Shown: positions 45,333 to 56,400 of the stretch, one piece after another
Numbering within the stretch: position 1 is the stretch's first letter
How the letters are laid out: each line of letters opens with the position of its first letter
Source: Symsagittifera roscoffensis
Lineage: Eukaryota; Xenacoelomorpha; Acoela; Convolutidae
Assembly (NCBI RefSeq): GCF_963678635.1
Contig: NC_087064.1
Location: forward strand, 49,645,346 to 49,709,345
Reading direction: 5' to 3'
Length of the DNA stretch: 64,000 nucleotides
Program-made: the position numbers and the translations under genes
Notes under the pieces: model-generated
Databases searched by the model: none
The model's input: only the letters and a program-made list of their open reading frames with translations
Told to the model about the DNA's origin: nothing

Positions 45333-46229
45333 TCAATCCTGTACGTCGGTCCGTTGACCTGGTTCGCTGGAGCTTTGTTGCCTGTAGTTCGTGACGGCCG
45401 GGACTGTACCCAAGCGTGTTTCCAGGCTAGGAGGCACAAAGGTGGTAATCACCGCGTCACTCACTGTTCCTTCTTCCTTCAGCACTCCTGTGTCAAAGAG
45501 TTCTGCCTCCAGCTCGTCCAACCGCTCTTGGAACACTCGATTCAACCAAGCTTGTCCTTCGATACTGTCGAAGTGAATGCCGTCCGTGGTCAGTCTGGCC
45601 TGATCCATTGCTCTCAACTCATGTTCGATGTCCATGAGGATCATTCTTCCGGCGTTTCGACTTGCGAGGTTCCTCAGGATGTTATTCCACCTGACGACTC
45701 CCTCGTTGTGCCTTCTTCCTGATGCTGTCAGGCTTCTCGTATTCATTGGCACAGTGCAAACGGTCAGTACCGCGCAATTGAATTTCTGCCAGAGGGTCGT
45801 AAACAAACACACCATCATTGACTCCCATAGTGCTTCCTGCTCATCTGAACCTCTGGAGATGTCATTCGTCCCAACTAAGATCATCACATTGGGAATCCTC
45901 CCTGGATTCATCAGTTCCACCATCCGATATAATTAGGCTATCGTCGCGCCTCCAAAGGCCATCACCGTGGTGACCCACGAGGTCCCCAAATTAGACAGCA
46001 CTCTGACCAAGCTGTCTCCCAGTATCAGATGAGATGTCCCGAGTGGTGGTTGCTGCAGGCTTACAGCCGGGCTCCAAGTAGCTCGGTTGAAGCAGGCCCT
46101 CGGATCTGTCTCCGGAACTCCCATGAAATTATATTTCAATTGATTATTCTTTTGCACGTCTATTATGCGAGACACTTTCTTCGCTGGCATCTTCCGTACT
46201 TTCCTCTCTGGGATTCTCGAGCTCCCCAT
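45333..46229 (-). pseudogene. ORF2 SGNH/GDSL hydrolase domain 1, copy B
   Basis: Two open pieces in one frame (46229-45933 and 45923-45333), separated by a TAA at 45933-45935 where copy A has a Gln codon. Block I is LILGDSLVRVL (about 46000-46030). Block II is AFGGATIA. Block III is MILVGTNDISRG (about 45860-45890). Block V is TTDGIHFDSIEGQAW (about 45560-45595), with the catalytic Asp and His. All four SGNH residues are present in the decoded pieces, so the ancestral domain was probably an active esterase or lipase-type hydrolase. SGNH domains are known in ORF1 of some LINEs; placement downstream of Gypsy pol is unusual. Confidence 0.78.
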
Positions 46230-47248
46230 GCCATGAGTGGTGTCACGTCACTTATCTCCTGTCTGATCACGGTCTGGGAGAGTCGCACTCTGCCCGTGTC
46301 GTCAATCGTTCCATAGGGTGCAGTTACCCCGGAACCTGGCGCATTCTTGTTAGCGACCAGTCGTCCAGCTGTCTCTATCAGCTTCCTCACTGTCTGTTCC
46401 ACGACGGGGTCACCCAAGGTGTCACTAGGATCCGGGATCGTTAATCGATTTGTCTCTACTGGAAGTCGTGTCTCCGTTGTTTGACTCATTTCTCGAGGCG
46501 TCAAGAGCTCCATCGGGGACTGCCCACGAGGAATATCCCTTGCAGGTATCACTTTCTCCACGGCCGTTGTCAACGCCATCTGCTCCGATCGCTCTTTGTA
46601 CTCCTGTCTTAAGCGCTCAATCTCTTGACTCTGCTTTTTGTTGCAGTCTTCAAACAACTTTCTCCACATGTCCCGATCTTCCTCCATCTGGAGCATGCTT
46701 CTGGTCATCTCGTCCAGCTCCTTCTTCGTACTTTTCAGTTCATCGTTCATCTCATCCAGATCTTGCATGGTTTGGTTCGTCTGAACTTCCTGTCCTACTT
46801 TCGCCCTTTTTGGTGGCACAGCTGCTCTCAGTGGTGAACCAGACGAGGTCGCCTAGCTGTTCATCTCCCGATGCCTTCTCGTCAACCCAGGTTTGGGTTT
46901 GGAGGGCATAGGCATCTCACCTGGTTGGTAGGTCCTAGAACTTCCCAATCCAGGCTCATTCGCCAAGTCACTCCCTGAGAGAGCCCCGTTTCTCCACCTC
47001 ATCACTCTCATGTTCGGGCGGTCTAGTACTCCTCTTTCTCCATATGCTGCCATCAACAGGACTTCCGTGGGGCGGTCCCCACGGTTGTCGTGCCCCAAGA
47101 TGTTGATCAGGGCGGTCAGCAACATGACTACCTCTGGGTCCTCCAGAGCGATGTCTCGATCGATCAGCCGACGATAGATCGCATCTATCATCGGTCCTAC
47201 ATATGCCTCTGCCACATCCATCAATTCATCCAAGTTGAAGTTATCCAT
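46163..47248 (-). pseudogene. ORF2 N-terminal region (coiled coil), copy B
   Basis: Starts MDNFNLDELMDVAEAYVG at 47248. A TAG at 46853-46855 replaces a Glu codon of copy A, and the frame then continues from 46819 to 46163. A frameshift near 46200 leads into the SGNH section. About 70 residues of Lys/Glu-rich heptads (DEMNDELKSTKKELDEMTRS and onward) predict a coiled coil. Basic PPKRAKVGQ may be a nuclear-localisation signal. Confidence 0.78.
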
Positions 47249-47644
47249 TCTATTCTTTCAAGTTTGATTTGATTCGATTCGATTCCAAGATTTTGACTCA
47301 AGTGAGTAATTAAATGATCAATCAGGATCTAGAAAAGAAGTCATAAATAACACACTTGTCAGTTTCAACCTAACATATATCGTTAAAATTTGCTTAAAAA
47401 CAGTTCAGATAAAAAGATATTTATCCTAAAATTTATTAAAATCAATCGGTCTCTAAAATTTTGGAATTCGACCTAAGATTGGACAGTCCAAATTTTGGAT
47501 CTATTCCTAAGATTGTCATTCAGTTGTTCATGGTCACTAACCCCTACTTACCCATGATCTTAATAACCTAACACATAACATAACATAATATAACACATAT
47601 TACATACAACTTAGTCTTTGGCCTAACACCCTCTCGCGCATCAC
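47249..47644 (-). other. ORF1-ORF2 intergenic gap, copy B
   Basis: Non-coding, with an ACATAA-type microsatellite at about 47571-47605 and the splice-acceptor-like CTTCTTTTCTAG ending at 47329 on the minus strand, about 80 bases before the ORF2 ATG. Confidence 0.6.
47329..47340 (-). promoter_or_regulatory. Candidate 3' splice site upstream of ORF2, copy B
   Basis: CTTCTTTTCTAG on the minus strand, then ATCCTGATTGATCATTT. Copy A has the same arrangement at 4151-4160. Supports ORF2 expression from a spliced message. Confidence 0.55.
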
Positions 47645-49168
47645 TCAGCCTATACTTAAGTAATATTTCTTATGTAGATATACTTGTATGTTCGTATCAG
47701 AGAATATCACGTGTACAAGCGCGTACAATTCCCGAGGACGCAGTCTCCCTCTGTTTGGATCGTACACTGGAAGCGAGAGCTCCTTCACGTCCATTTCCAC
47801 GAGGAAGTCCCTCAGCCTCGTCAAGGACAAGACTAGGTTCTCCGGGTCCACGTGCTGCTTCTCCGTCGCTCTCGTTACCAAGAAGCATAGGTATTTTCCC
47901 GGTATCTGCGACGCCGCCGGAGGTAAGGCTGCCACGCCCCCTATCCCTGGTCTTTCCTTCGAAAGGAATTCCACGTTTTTGTATTCTCTCTTAAAATCTG
48001 CCGCTAACGCTGTCCTAAAACTCATGTCTGCTGTGATTGCTATCGCACATGTTCTGTTTGTGAGTATGAAATCACTGTCTGTTAGTATTATGTTACTTGA
48101 ATATTCATTTGGTAAGTTAAAATATGACTCAACTACCCTGCCTATGTCAGGTTTCTTAGGTTCTTCGCCTGTCTCTGCTTCTAAGTCTCCTGTTTCTCTC
48201 GCTTTTCTCAATTTTTTTATTATCAAGTTTTCAGTGTGGGTAAGTCCTATCCCCACTCCCCGGACAAAAATATCCATCGACGTCCCCGTCGATCGCATAC
48301 CGGGTATCAAGTCGAGGTTAGAAGCTGGAATGAGTAGTCGTCCTTCCTGGGCAGCCCAGGAAGGATCATCTCGTTCGGTCTTGATGTATTTCATGCTTCC
48401 ACGATCCACGTCTTGAATCGTGACGCTGGTCTCCTCTAGATCCGAGATCGTTTCATTCAGCCACTCTAAGACACGCAGGTTCGTCAAGTCTTGTTCGTAT
48501 GACTGCTGTTGCTCGTCGTCGAATTCTACCTCGGGTTTTGACCAGTCGTCAACCCACTCATCGTCGTGATCATCGACTATGTCAATATCTTGTGACACAG
48601 TTATTTCCTCTAGACCCACTACTTCCTCCACTATCTTCTTCAGATCTATCCTATCCACTACAAAGTCGTCACCGTAAGGATTGTATTTCTTTCTTGGTCT
48701 CATCCCGTCCTTCTGACGAGTCTGTATCGTGAACGGAAAATCCGGTTCCAAGTTCTTGGGAACCTCTATCTGTTCGGGATCCTGCCAATCTTCCTCTGCG
48801 TAGGGTAATGTTTCATCGCCCGCTTCGATCTGCTCGTTTGGATACAGGTCCAGCGGTGTATCCGTACCTTCCTCTACGACTTCTTTTCCATCGTTCTTCT
48901 CCCTGGTGCCTTTTTCATTGACCTTACAAGCAGGATCCATCATTAGATAATCCCCTTCTTCCATGTCTGCAGGTATACAACAGTCTTCTGTCGATGGATT
49001 GTGTGGCTTGATGTTCTCGTAGTGGGCGGCTCGGCCAGTACTCAGTCTATAAAAGCGTCCCTCCTGGTGCACCTCTATAATCATGAAGGGTCCCCTCCAC
49101 TTTTTTAGGAGCTTTTTTGTCCCTTTCGGTGGTATAACGTTCTGAAATACCCATACGTAGTCTCCCAC
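47645..49168 (-). pseudogene. pol: Integrase C-terminus, acidic linker and macro-like domain (end of ORF1), copy B
   Basis: 507 codons open. Residues 1-60 are the integrase GPY/F-type module (GDYVWVFQN, KKWRGPFMIIEV). Residues about 60-290 are acidic and probably disordered. From about residue 330 the sequence follows a macro fold: SNIILTDSDFILTN, CAIAITADMSFRTALAADFK, IGGVAALPP, GKYLCFLVTR, ENLVLSLTRLRDFL, KELSLPVYDPNRG and LVHVIFSDTNIQVYL. The order matches TARG1/Poa1-like macrodomains, but the Gly-Ala-Gly loop and the catalytic Asp are replaced, so binding rather than hydrolysis is more likely. A frameshift near 49170 separates it from the integrase core. Confidence 0.62.
48256..48266 (-). 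promoter_or_regulatory. Internal copy of the polypurine-tract core
   Basis: TGTCCGGGGAG on the minus strand, inside the macro-like frame where it reads as part of FVRGV, preceded by a T run and followed by TGGGG. Same 11-mer as the tract at 37510-37520. Confidence 0.45.
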
Positions 49169-51216
49169 CGAGTAAGCCTTTGCACCAGCTGCTTTCTTGT
49201 CGAATCTTTTCCTCTGCCTTGCCTGTGCCTGCTAGTGTTTTGTCTACACAAATCGTTCAACTCCTGTTGGCGTCTGATCACATCCCTCACGTAGACCTGT
49301 GGGGACGTTTTCTTTCCCTCATACTCTGGGTAGAAGAAGGTTAATGGTAAAGACTTTTCGTGCCCAGTTAGCATCATGTGTGGACTGACTCCGGTGGTGG
49401 AGTGTTGCGTGCTGTTATATGCTCACATCACCTGTGGAAGGTATCTGTCCCAATCGGTCATGTACCTGGAACCATATACTCTCAGCATCGATACTAACGT
49501 CCTATTCTGTCTTTCCACTAAGCCATTCGTCTGAGGGTGGTATGTCGTGGAGTGAGCCTGAGCGACCTGTGAGCGCCTCATAAGCTCTTTCGTAAGCTCT
49601 CCTACGAAAACTGTTCCATTATCCGATTGAAACGTCATCGGACAACCATGTCTCGCTATCCACGTGTTGATCAGGTGGTCGCATGTCTCTTCCGCCGAGG
49701 CAGTTATGCAGGGCACGGCCTCTGCATACTTCGTAAAATGATCTATCATGACCAGCACCTGATTATAACCATTGTCTGTCATGCATATCTTTTGGTGGTC
49801 TATTTGCACCATCTCGTTAAATTCAGACGACTCGATCGATTGTAAAGGAAATCGCAACTTCCTTGGATCCTTGACCTGCTGGCATGACAGACATGCTGTT
49901 ACCCATTTCTCGCATGCCTTTTTCATCCCAGGCCACTCAAAGCGCTTCAGGATCCTCTGATATACTTTGTCGATCCCCTGATGGCCCATCTGATCATGTG
50001 ACCTGAATAATAGTTCTGTCTGATAGAGTTGCGGTAACACTATCGCGTTATATTTGTATAGGACTCTGTCTTCTTCTCTTCTCTTACAAGCCACAATCCC
50101 GTCTTTGTTCAAATATAACCTCCCTTCCTTCTGCATGAAGTATTGTCTCAGGATGCGATAACTATCTTCCTCGAGGTCCCCTTTATCCGGCGAACCATTC
50201 TCGATCCACCTTTTCAGGTCGCTTGTCATGCGATCATTTCTCTGCGCCCTTAGAAGATCCGAGAGTCGGTATCTCGCCTTTAAGTACGTCTTCATGACCC
50301 TCATCTGACTATTCAGCTCGTTGGGCTGGTGTGTGTCTTCTTCCATCTTAACGCACCAAATCTTCGCCAACGGCTGTGTTTCTTGTTTAAACGGCTGAAG
50401 ATCAGTCCTGGCTACCTCTTTCTGCGGCAACAGCCTCATCGAACGTTTCGATACCGCTATCGTCTCCAAGTCATCCGCTGTGTTGTCAAAGACTCTTTCG
50501 CTTGGTATTAGGTAGTGATCACTGTCAGGATCCTGGTACACCTCTCTGTCCAGGTCCCTTGCCCGAGTTTCCACTAGTAGCGTGTGTATCGCTAGTTCTG
50601 ACAGTTCTGATCCTGAACTCGAGCTCCTGTCTGAATAGGTGTCCATCCCTGAGTTTCGGTAATCATCATCCGTCGAAGAGGTTGTGCTGGATACTGCACG
50701 TTCCTCCAGATCATGTCTGTGCCTTCTTCGCATCCATCTGAACTCCCCGGACAAAACCTTGTTCTCTAGGTCTTGTTTCTCATCAGGAATTTTCTCGTCT
50801 ATCGCAGACTCCCCGGACAAATTTTCTTGTCTCAGGTGTTGATCTGGTGATCGCTGGTTCTTTTCATCATTCGTCTCCCCGGACAAATAGTCTTGCAGCA
50901 GATTTTGTTCTACCTTTTTACCTTCCTCATCCTGGTCCACGAAGGTGACGGTTTTCGTTCGCTTGCTGCTCCCCTGTTCTTTCTGTCCGTAAGAAGTACT
51001 GGTTAAAATCTCTTGGGGTATTGAGGATACTAGTTGCTGAACTATCTTCCTACAATCCCTCTCGTTCTCTTCGTGCTGTCGTCTGGACGGTATGATCTTC
51101 ACCTTCTCACTAACTGTTAGCGATGTCACTGCTGCTGTCCACTCGGGGTCATCTCTGGTCACTTCTCTTTCTAACAATCCACCCAGCATCCGCATCACTT
51201 GCGGTGTGACTTGCAC
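49105..51216 (-). pseudogene. pol: Integrase, copy B
   Basis: Open 51216-49423, broken by a TGA (49423-49425) where a Trp is expected, then continuing in frame from 49377 until a frameshift near 49200. The N-terminal ~300 residues form a variable acidic linker with three LSGE repeats. The zinc-binding HHCC part has HDQMGHQG and CLSCQQVK. The catalytic core shows Asp in EMVQIDHQK, Asp in FQSDNGTVF and Glu in HPQTNGLVERQNRTL, that is the D,D(35)E triad. Family role: inserts element DNA into the genome. It is separated from RNase H by a one-base frameshift near 51200. Confidence 0.9.
50743..50885 (-). promoter_or_regulatory. Three internal copies of the polypurine-tract core
   Basis: TGTCCGGGGAG occurs at 50743-50753, 50809-50819 and 50875-50885 (minus), spaced exactly 66 bases apart, each preceded by TT or TTT. 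In frame they encode LSGE repeats of the integrase N-terminal linker. They may simply be a protein repeat, but the 11-mer equals the tract beside the 3' LTR and recurs in a different codon phase at 48256. Confidence 0.45.
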
Positions 51217-53417
51217 TTTATGTTCATGCGAGAGAGTTCTTGCTGGAACAGGTTCGAGCGCAGCAACAGATCCAAGGGGACTGGGTCCTCCTTGGAAAGG
51301 ATCTTTATCTCGGCCGCTTTTTCTACAGGTAACTCAGGGTGCCCTGGAAATGGATGTCCAGACTTATCCAACCATCTCGTTAAGGGAAGCGCTTCATAAG
51401 TTTCTTTGTCCAGAAACGAGAATCCCTCCTTTATTTCCGCCTGATTGGCCTGCTTCTGTTCCAATCTTTCATAAAGCTCAGTTTTCTTGCTGAGGCTGTC
51501 AGCATTCTGGTGTTTATCACGCATCCTATGTTCGATTATCATATGGTAGCCATCCAATCTGACTATCCATCTACCAATATAACTCTGATCCATCGAGTAG
51601 GTGTTCAACCAGGATAATGCTCTGTTGTCCACGCGTAACTTGAAGGGAGCGCTCCCCAAGTATGCACGGTACTTTTCCACGAAGGTGACTACTGCAAACA
51701 TTTCTGCTTTTGGTGCGCCATATTTCATCTCTGTGTCACTCAAGACCTTGCTGCCGTATGCAATGGGACAAAGAACTGTTCTTTCGTTCCATTCTTGCTT
51801 TTGATGCAAGATTCCTGAGATGGCTACCACAGATGCGTCTGTGTCGAGAACATACATGCCCTTTTCTGTAGGCATGCCCAGCACTGGCGCTTCGCACAGT
51901 TCCCGTTTTATGTTCTCGAAAGCAACCTGTGCCTCATCGTTCCATTCGAACTTTTTCCCCTTGTTGCGCATCAGCTTCTGCATCGGATACACCTTGTCCG
52001 CGTATCCTCTTATGAATTCTCGGTAGTAATTGGCAAACCCTAGGAAGCTCAGGAGCTGTGTGTCCGTTCTGGGGGCCTTCCATATCAACACTGCTTCCAC
52101 TGCTTCCGGGTCCGGCCTCACACCATGCCTATCCACCATTCTTCCTAGGTACTTAATCGAATCCCTAAGGATTTCACATTTCGATGGTTTGCACTTCAAG
52201 CCAGCTCTTTTCATGCATCCAAAGACCTCATCGAGCCTATCAATGTGGTCTTCCAGGGTCGGTGTCGCTATGACTACGTCATCCACATAACACATCACGA
52301 GATTCCCGTACTTCTTGGTCACTCTCGTCAAAGCCTGAGCCATCAGTCTTTGAAAATGGGCCGTTGCATTGCACAAGCCGAAGGGCATCCTCTTCCACTG
52401 GTACAATCCCAATTCGCACGCGAATCCTGTTTTCTCTCTGTCCTTCTTCCGCAGAGGGACCTGCCAGAAGGCAGAACCTAAGTCCAATGTGGTGAAGAAC
52501 TTGGCATCACCAAGCTTAGATAAGCTCTAGTCTATTCGCGGTATCGGGTACGCATCTTTTATCGTTACCGCGTTCAAGTAACGAAAGTCGCAACAAAATC
52601 TAAGCTGCCCCCCTTTCTTTTTCGCCATTACTACCCCGCAAGCCCATGGCAATTTCGAGGGTTCTATCATGTCGTATTCAAGCAACATTTCTATTTCCGC
52701 TCGGCACGCTTCCGATTTGTGTGGCGTCATTCGCCTTGCGCCTTCCCTATGGGGAACGGCGCCCTCTTCTAATTCGATTTCGTGTTCGACGAAATTACAG
52801 CAACTGATATCCGCCTTATGTTTTGAAAATACATCTGCGTTCCGATTTAGGAGGTCCCGCAATTTTTCGAAATCTCCCTCACCTATTTTCCCTTTTAAAT
52901 GTTCTATCTCTGGCAAAACCGGTTTGTCAGATTCTCGTTCATATGACGAGGGGCGTTCCGGAAAATTCGAGCAGCTTGATAAGCCGTCGTCCGTTTCGGA
53001 TTTCATTGAAAACAATTTATGAATAGATTTTAATTCATTAATCCTCTTTAAAATTTTATCTTTATTGGCATGATAAGGACAGTCTTTCACACTATATCTC
53101 TTCAAGTTTTGTGTCTCCTCATAGTCGGTCCTCATCGGCAAAGCGTAGCCAAGCTTCTTTCCACGCTGGATTGAAACCGTGGTGTCCAGTGTGTTCAACA
53201 ACACACTGACACACAGTCCGTTTCGCGTTACCGAGAAGCTCCGGCCTAAAATCACCGAACTCTGACTATTTGGATTCGGTACTAAGCAAACCTGTTTACA
53301 CTATCACTTAACGAATTCAAATTTCTCATTCTAAAAATTGCTACCACAGCCTGTCCTGGTTGTAATTTTACTTTTCTATCCAAAAAAATTGGTACCTTGT
53401 TTTCGTCTGTTATTATC
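51195..53417 (-). pseudogene. pol: Reverse transcriptase and RNase H, copy B
   Basis: The open parts 53255-52527 and 52487-51195 share a frame and are separated by a TAG (52527-52529) just after the PIPRID motif. RT motifs: LPWACGVVMAKKKGG, LRFCCDFRYLNAVT, TLDLGSAFWQVPL with catalytic Asp, MPFGLCNATAHFQRLM, and the YVDD box in NLVMCYVDDVVIAT. RNase H starts at YVLDTDASVVAISGILHQ with the catalytic Asp, then APKAEMFAVV and LRVDNRALSW. The RNase H-integrase boundary carries a frameshift. The stretch 53417-53260 is coding in another frame, so indels separate it from protease. Confidence 0.93.
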
Positions 53418-56400
53418 CTAATAATTAGGTCTCTTAACATACTTTCGGTCCGGGTTTCTAATCCGTATCAGACCGTTGTTCAAGTCAATCATCACGTCAA
53501 AATTCCTGACAAAATCTCTGCCCAAGATGAATTGGTCGGCGTCGTCCAGATTCTCTACCACCAGGAAGCTCATCCAAAGATCCCGTCCTCCCATGTGGAG
53601 GACCGTTATTGGTGTTCTTCCGGCCACGTAGATAGCTCCTCGATTGGCGGCGGCCAATCGAGGATTCGTTGGAATTAGATCTTCCCGCGTGAAGCCCATT
53701 CTTTCCCAAGTTTTTATCGGCATCACACTCACTACCGCTCCTGTGTCCAGAAGCCCTGTGACTCCGAGTTTTGTTCCGTTGGTGTCAAGCAGATGTGCGG
53801 TCACATCTGCTTCATACCCAATGTGTACTGCGTCTTGTTCCATCATGGCGTCATGGCCTATCCTGCGGACTTTGAGTTCCTCTTCACCCAAATAGATCTG
53901 CCCCATTTGGTCATCATCTGTTGTTACATAAGTCCTGGTGTAGATACTGATTCCATCCACGTTCAGCATCACTTGATACGGCCCATAGACCTCTAGGTAG
54001 CGTCCATGAAGTTTCTTCATGCGAGGGCCACCCGTCGTTAGTAGTGCTCGCACGGCTCTCGACTCGTTGCGTGGCTCCACCTGCTTCAGATAATCTGCAT
54101 ATGTGTCCAAATGCATCAAAGTGAACTCGGATGGTTCACTCAGATTTCTTATTACCTGGTGTCCAGGCACTGAGATTATCGACTGTATCTTGCTTCCTTG
54201 CGGCACCATGCCGAACCTCTGACCGGAGATCACATTAAGTTTCATGCTCAAACTGCTTGGTGCTTTCGTTTCTTCGAACTCCGTTGCTTCGAAGGTATTC
54301 AGTTGCTCCTGAAGTTTCTCATTTTCCAGTTCAAGTTTCACCTTTTGTTCGATCTCTTTCGTCACCAGTTCCTGCTGCACTCTATTTAGAGCATCCCTCA
54401 CGGCTGCCTTATAATCGATCTTGAAGTCATCAGCCGCAGTTGCTGGCTCCGGTTCACGTGTCTCCTCTGTTACCGCTTGCATTTTCTTTGCCCCCAGCTC
54501 TTGAGGTTTATCCTTTCTGCGTGCCTCCGCTTCACTCAAAAGTCGAGCCTTGCTGGCTTTCACTCCTGACAAAGCTTCTTCATGTCTTGGATGCTTTATG
54601 TCTGCCACTGCATCCCAGAATTGCGGACAATCTGATTTAAAATGACCTTCCAAGTTGCAAAAGAAACACCTCGGTCCGAATTTCGCAATTACTCCTCTCA
54701 TGAAATCCTCATGGTCCAATTCTGACGCATCTTCGTCCTCGAGGCTAAAGCCTATTGCTTTCATGCCTTGTTTGTAAGCTGGGCATGCTGACACATGATG
54801 GTCCGTTGAACTGCAATTGGCACAAGAGCGTCTCTTGTCCATATCATCCCTCGGTTTGTACCAATTGTTCCCTTGGTTTGCTGGTCCGTTGTTAAAATTG
54901 CCATAATTGTTCTTGTAGTATCCAGATCTCGAAGGAGGTTTCAGCAAAAGATACTCTTTCGACTTGAGCCTCAACTCCTCCGGTGTTGGCGCATTGGTTG
55001 ATAGTGGTGTGTAATGCGTTGCTAGCATCGTACGAAGTTCATCATTCTTCACACCATCGATGAGTTTTGAGGCTACGGCCAGGTTCATCCTTCGGTTTGA
55101 CTCATCCGGTTGGCTGCGTCTTCTCAGCATCTCCAAATCGTCGAGAAACTTATCTATCGTTTCATCTTCTCGTTGCCTCCGTTTCTCGAAGCGCATCATC
55201 GCTTGGTGCCCCTGTACCCCTGATGCGAAACGGTTTAACAAGATTTCGAAGATTTTCTCAGCAGTGTCACGTTGATATTGCTTCTTGGCCATGACACAGT
55301 TCAGGGCTGTCCCTTCCAAGTTGCTGGTGAGCGCACTGCATTCCTGTCTCTCCGACAAGTCCTCTTCCTCGAAATGCAGCTTCATTACCTCTATCCAGGT
55401 ATCAATGCAGCCATCAGATTCATCTTTATAGCATCTTGATTTCTTGAAGACTCTTCTGGACTTCTCACTGCGTTCATTGGTTCTGGATAACTTTGTCAGG
55501 AATTTCTCCAAAGACCTGTTTAGGGGTTCAAATGCTGTGGCCATTGCCGTAGCATCCCTTGAGTGTCCCGCTTGAGTGTCCTCACACCTCGTCAAAGGCT
55601 CTGTATGCGGTACATCCCTGAAATCCGAATCGCCGTGATTGTTTCCCGCTTGGCCCACATGACTCCTCCTCGGGCTTGCATGCCCCCTGTTGCCGGAATC
55701 ACTTCTCCCAGTCGCATGTGTGCCTTGCGTTGGTCGTTCGTTAGAGGTTTGTCTGTTCCCCGTTGAACTTGCTCTACTGTTCGGGCCCCACGCTCCATTA
55801 CCCCTTGTGGCATAGCCTGATGAACTGCCCCTGCCTCTAGTGGATCCATACGTCTTCCTCTTTTGATGTTCATTGAAGTTCACCCTCGGTTCCCTGCTGG
55901 GACCTCCCGAGTTCGGTTTTCCTTCTTTTGGTCCACTCTTGCTGCTTAGTAGCCCGTCCAACCTATCCATGATAGCCTGAGTTCGCCTCTCCATCATCGC
56001 GTCTATCTTTGTGTCAAGAGTCCCAAGAGACTGCTCTTGCTGAATTCTTAACCTCTCCATGTCGTCTCTTAAGCTTAACTCTCGCTGTTCCGCCTCTCTG
56101 GTCATTCGCGACAAGTTCTTCGCCATATGCTCGTCCGTTCTTTCTTTCAAGCGTTTTTCGATACTGCCAACTGCCTGTCTATTGCGGTTTATTTCTTCCC
56201 GCAGACTTTCTCTTTCAATGTGAACTGCTCTTTCTAGTTCACTCATCCTTATTGACATCTGTTCATTTTATTCTCCTAAACTTTCCACTATGTTGTTTAA
56301 GGCTTCTTCTAGTGCTGCCCCGTTATCCACGAGTGGCGTAACTAGTGGCGGTGTAACCCTGTCGGTCCCAGGTAGCTTCGTGCTGGTGGAGATCTGGGCC

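Noticed and set aside
38329-47248. ORF2 as a retroviral envelope
   Set aside because: No signal peptide, transmembrane segment, furin-type site or Cys-rich ectodomain seen; the content is coiled coil, SGNH domains and soluble helical regions.
51195-51216. Programmed frameshift between RNase H and integrase
   Set aside because: Possible in principle, but copy B has several other random frameshifts, the position is unusual, and copy A lacks the region for comparison.
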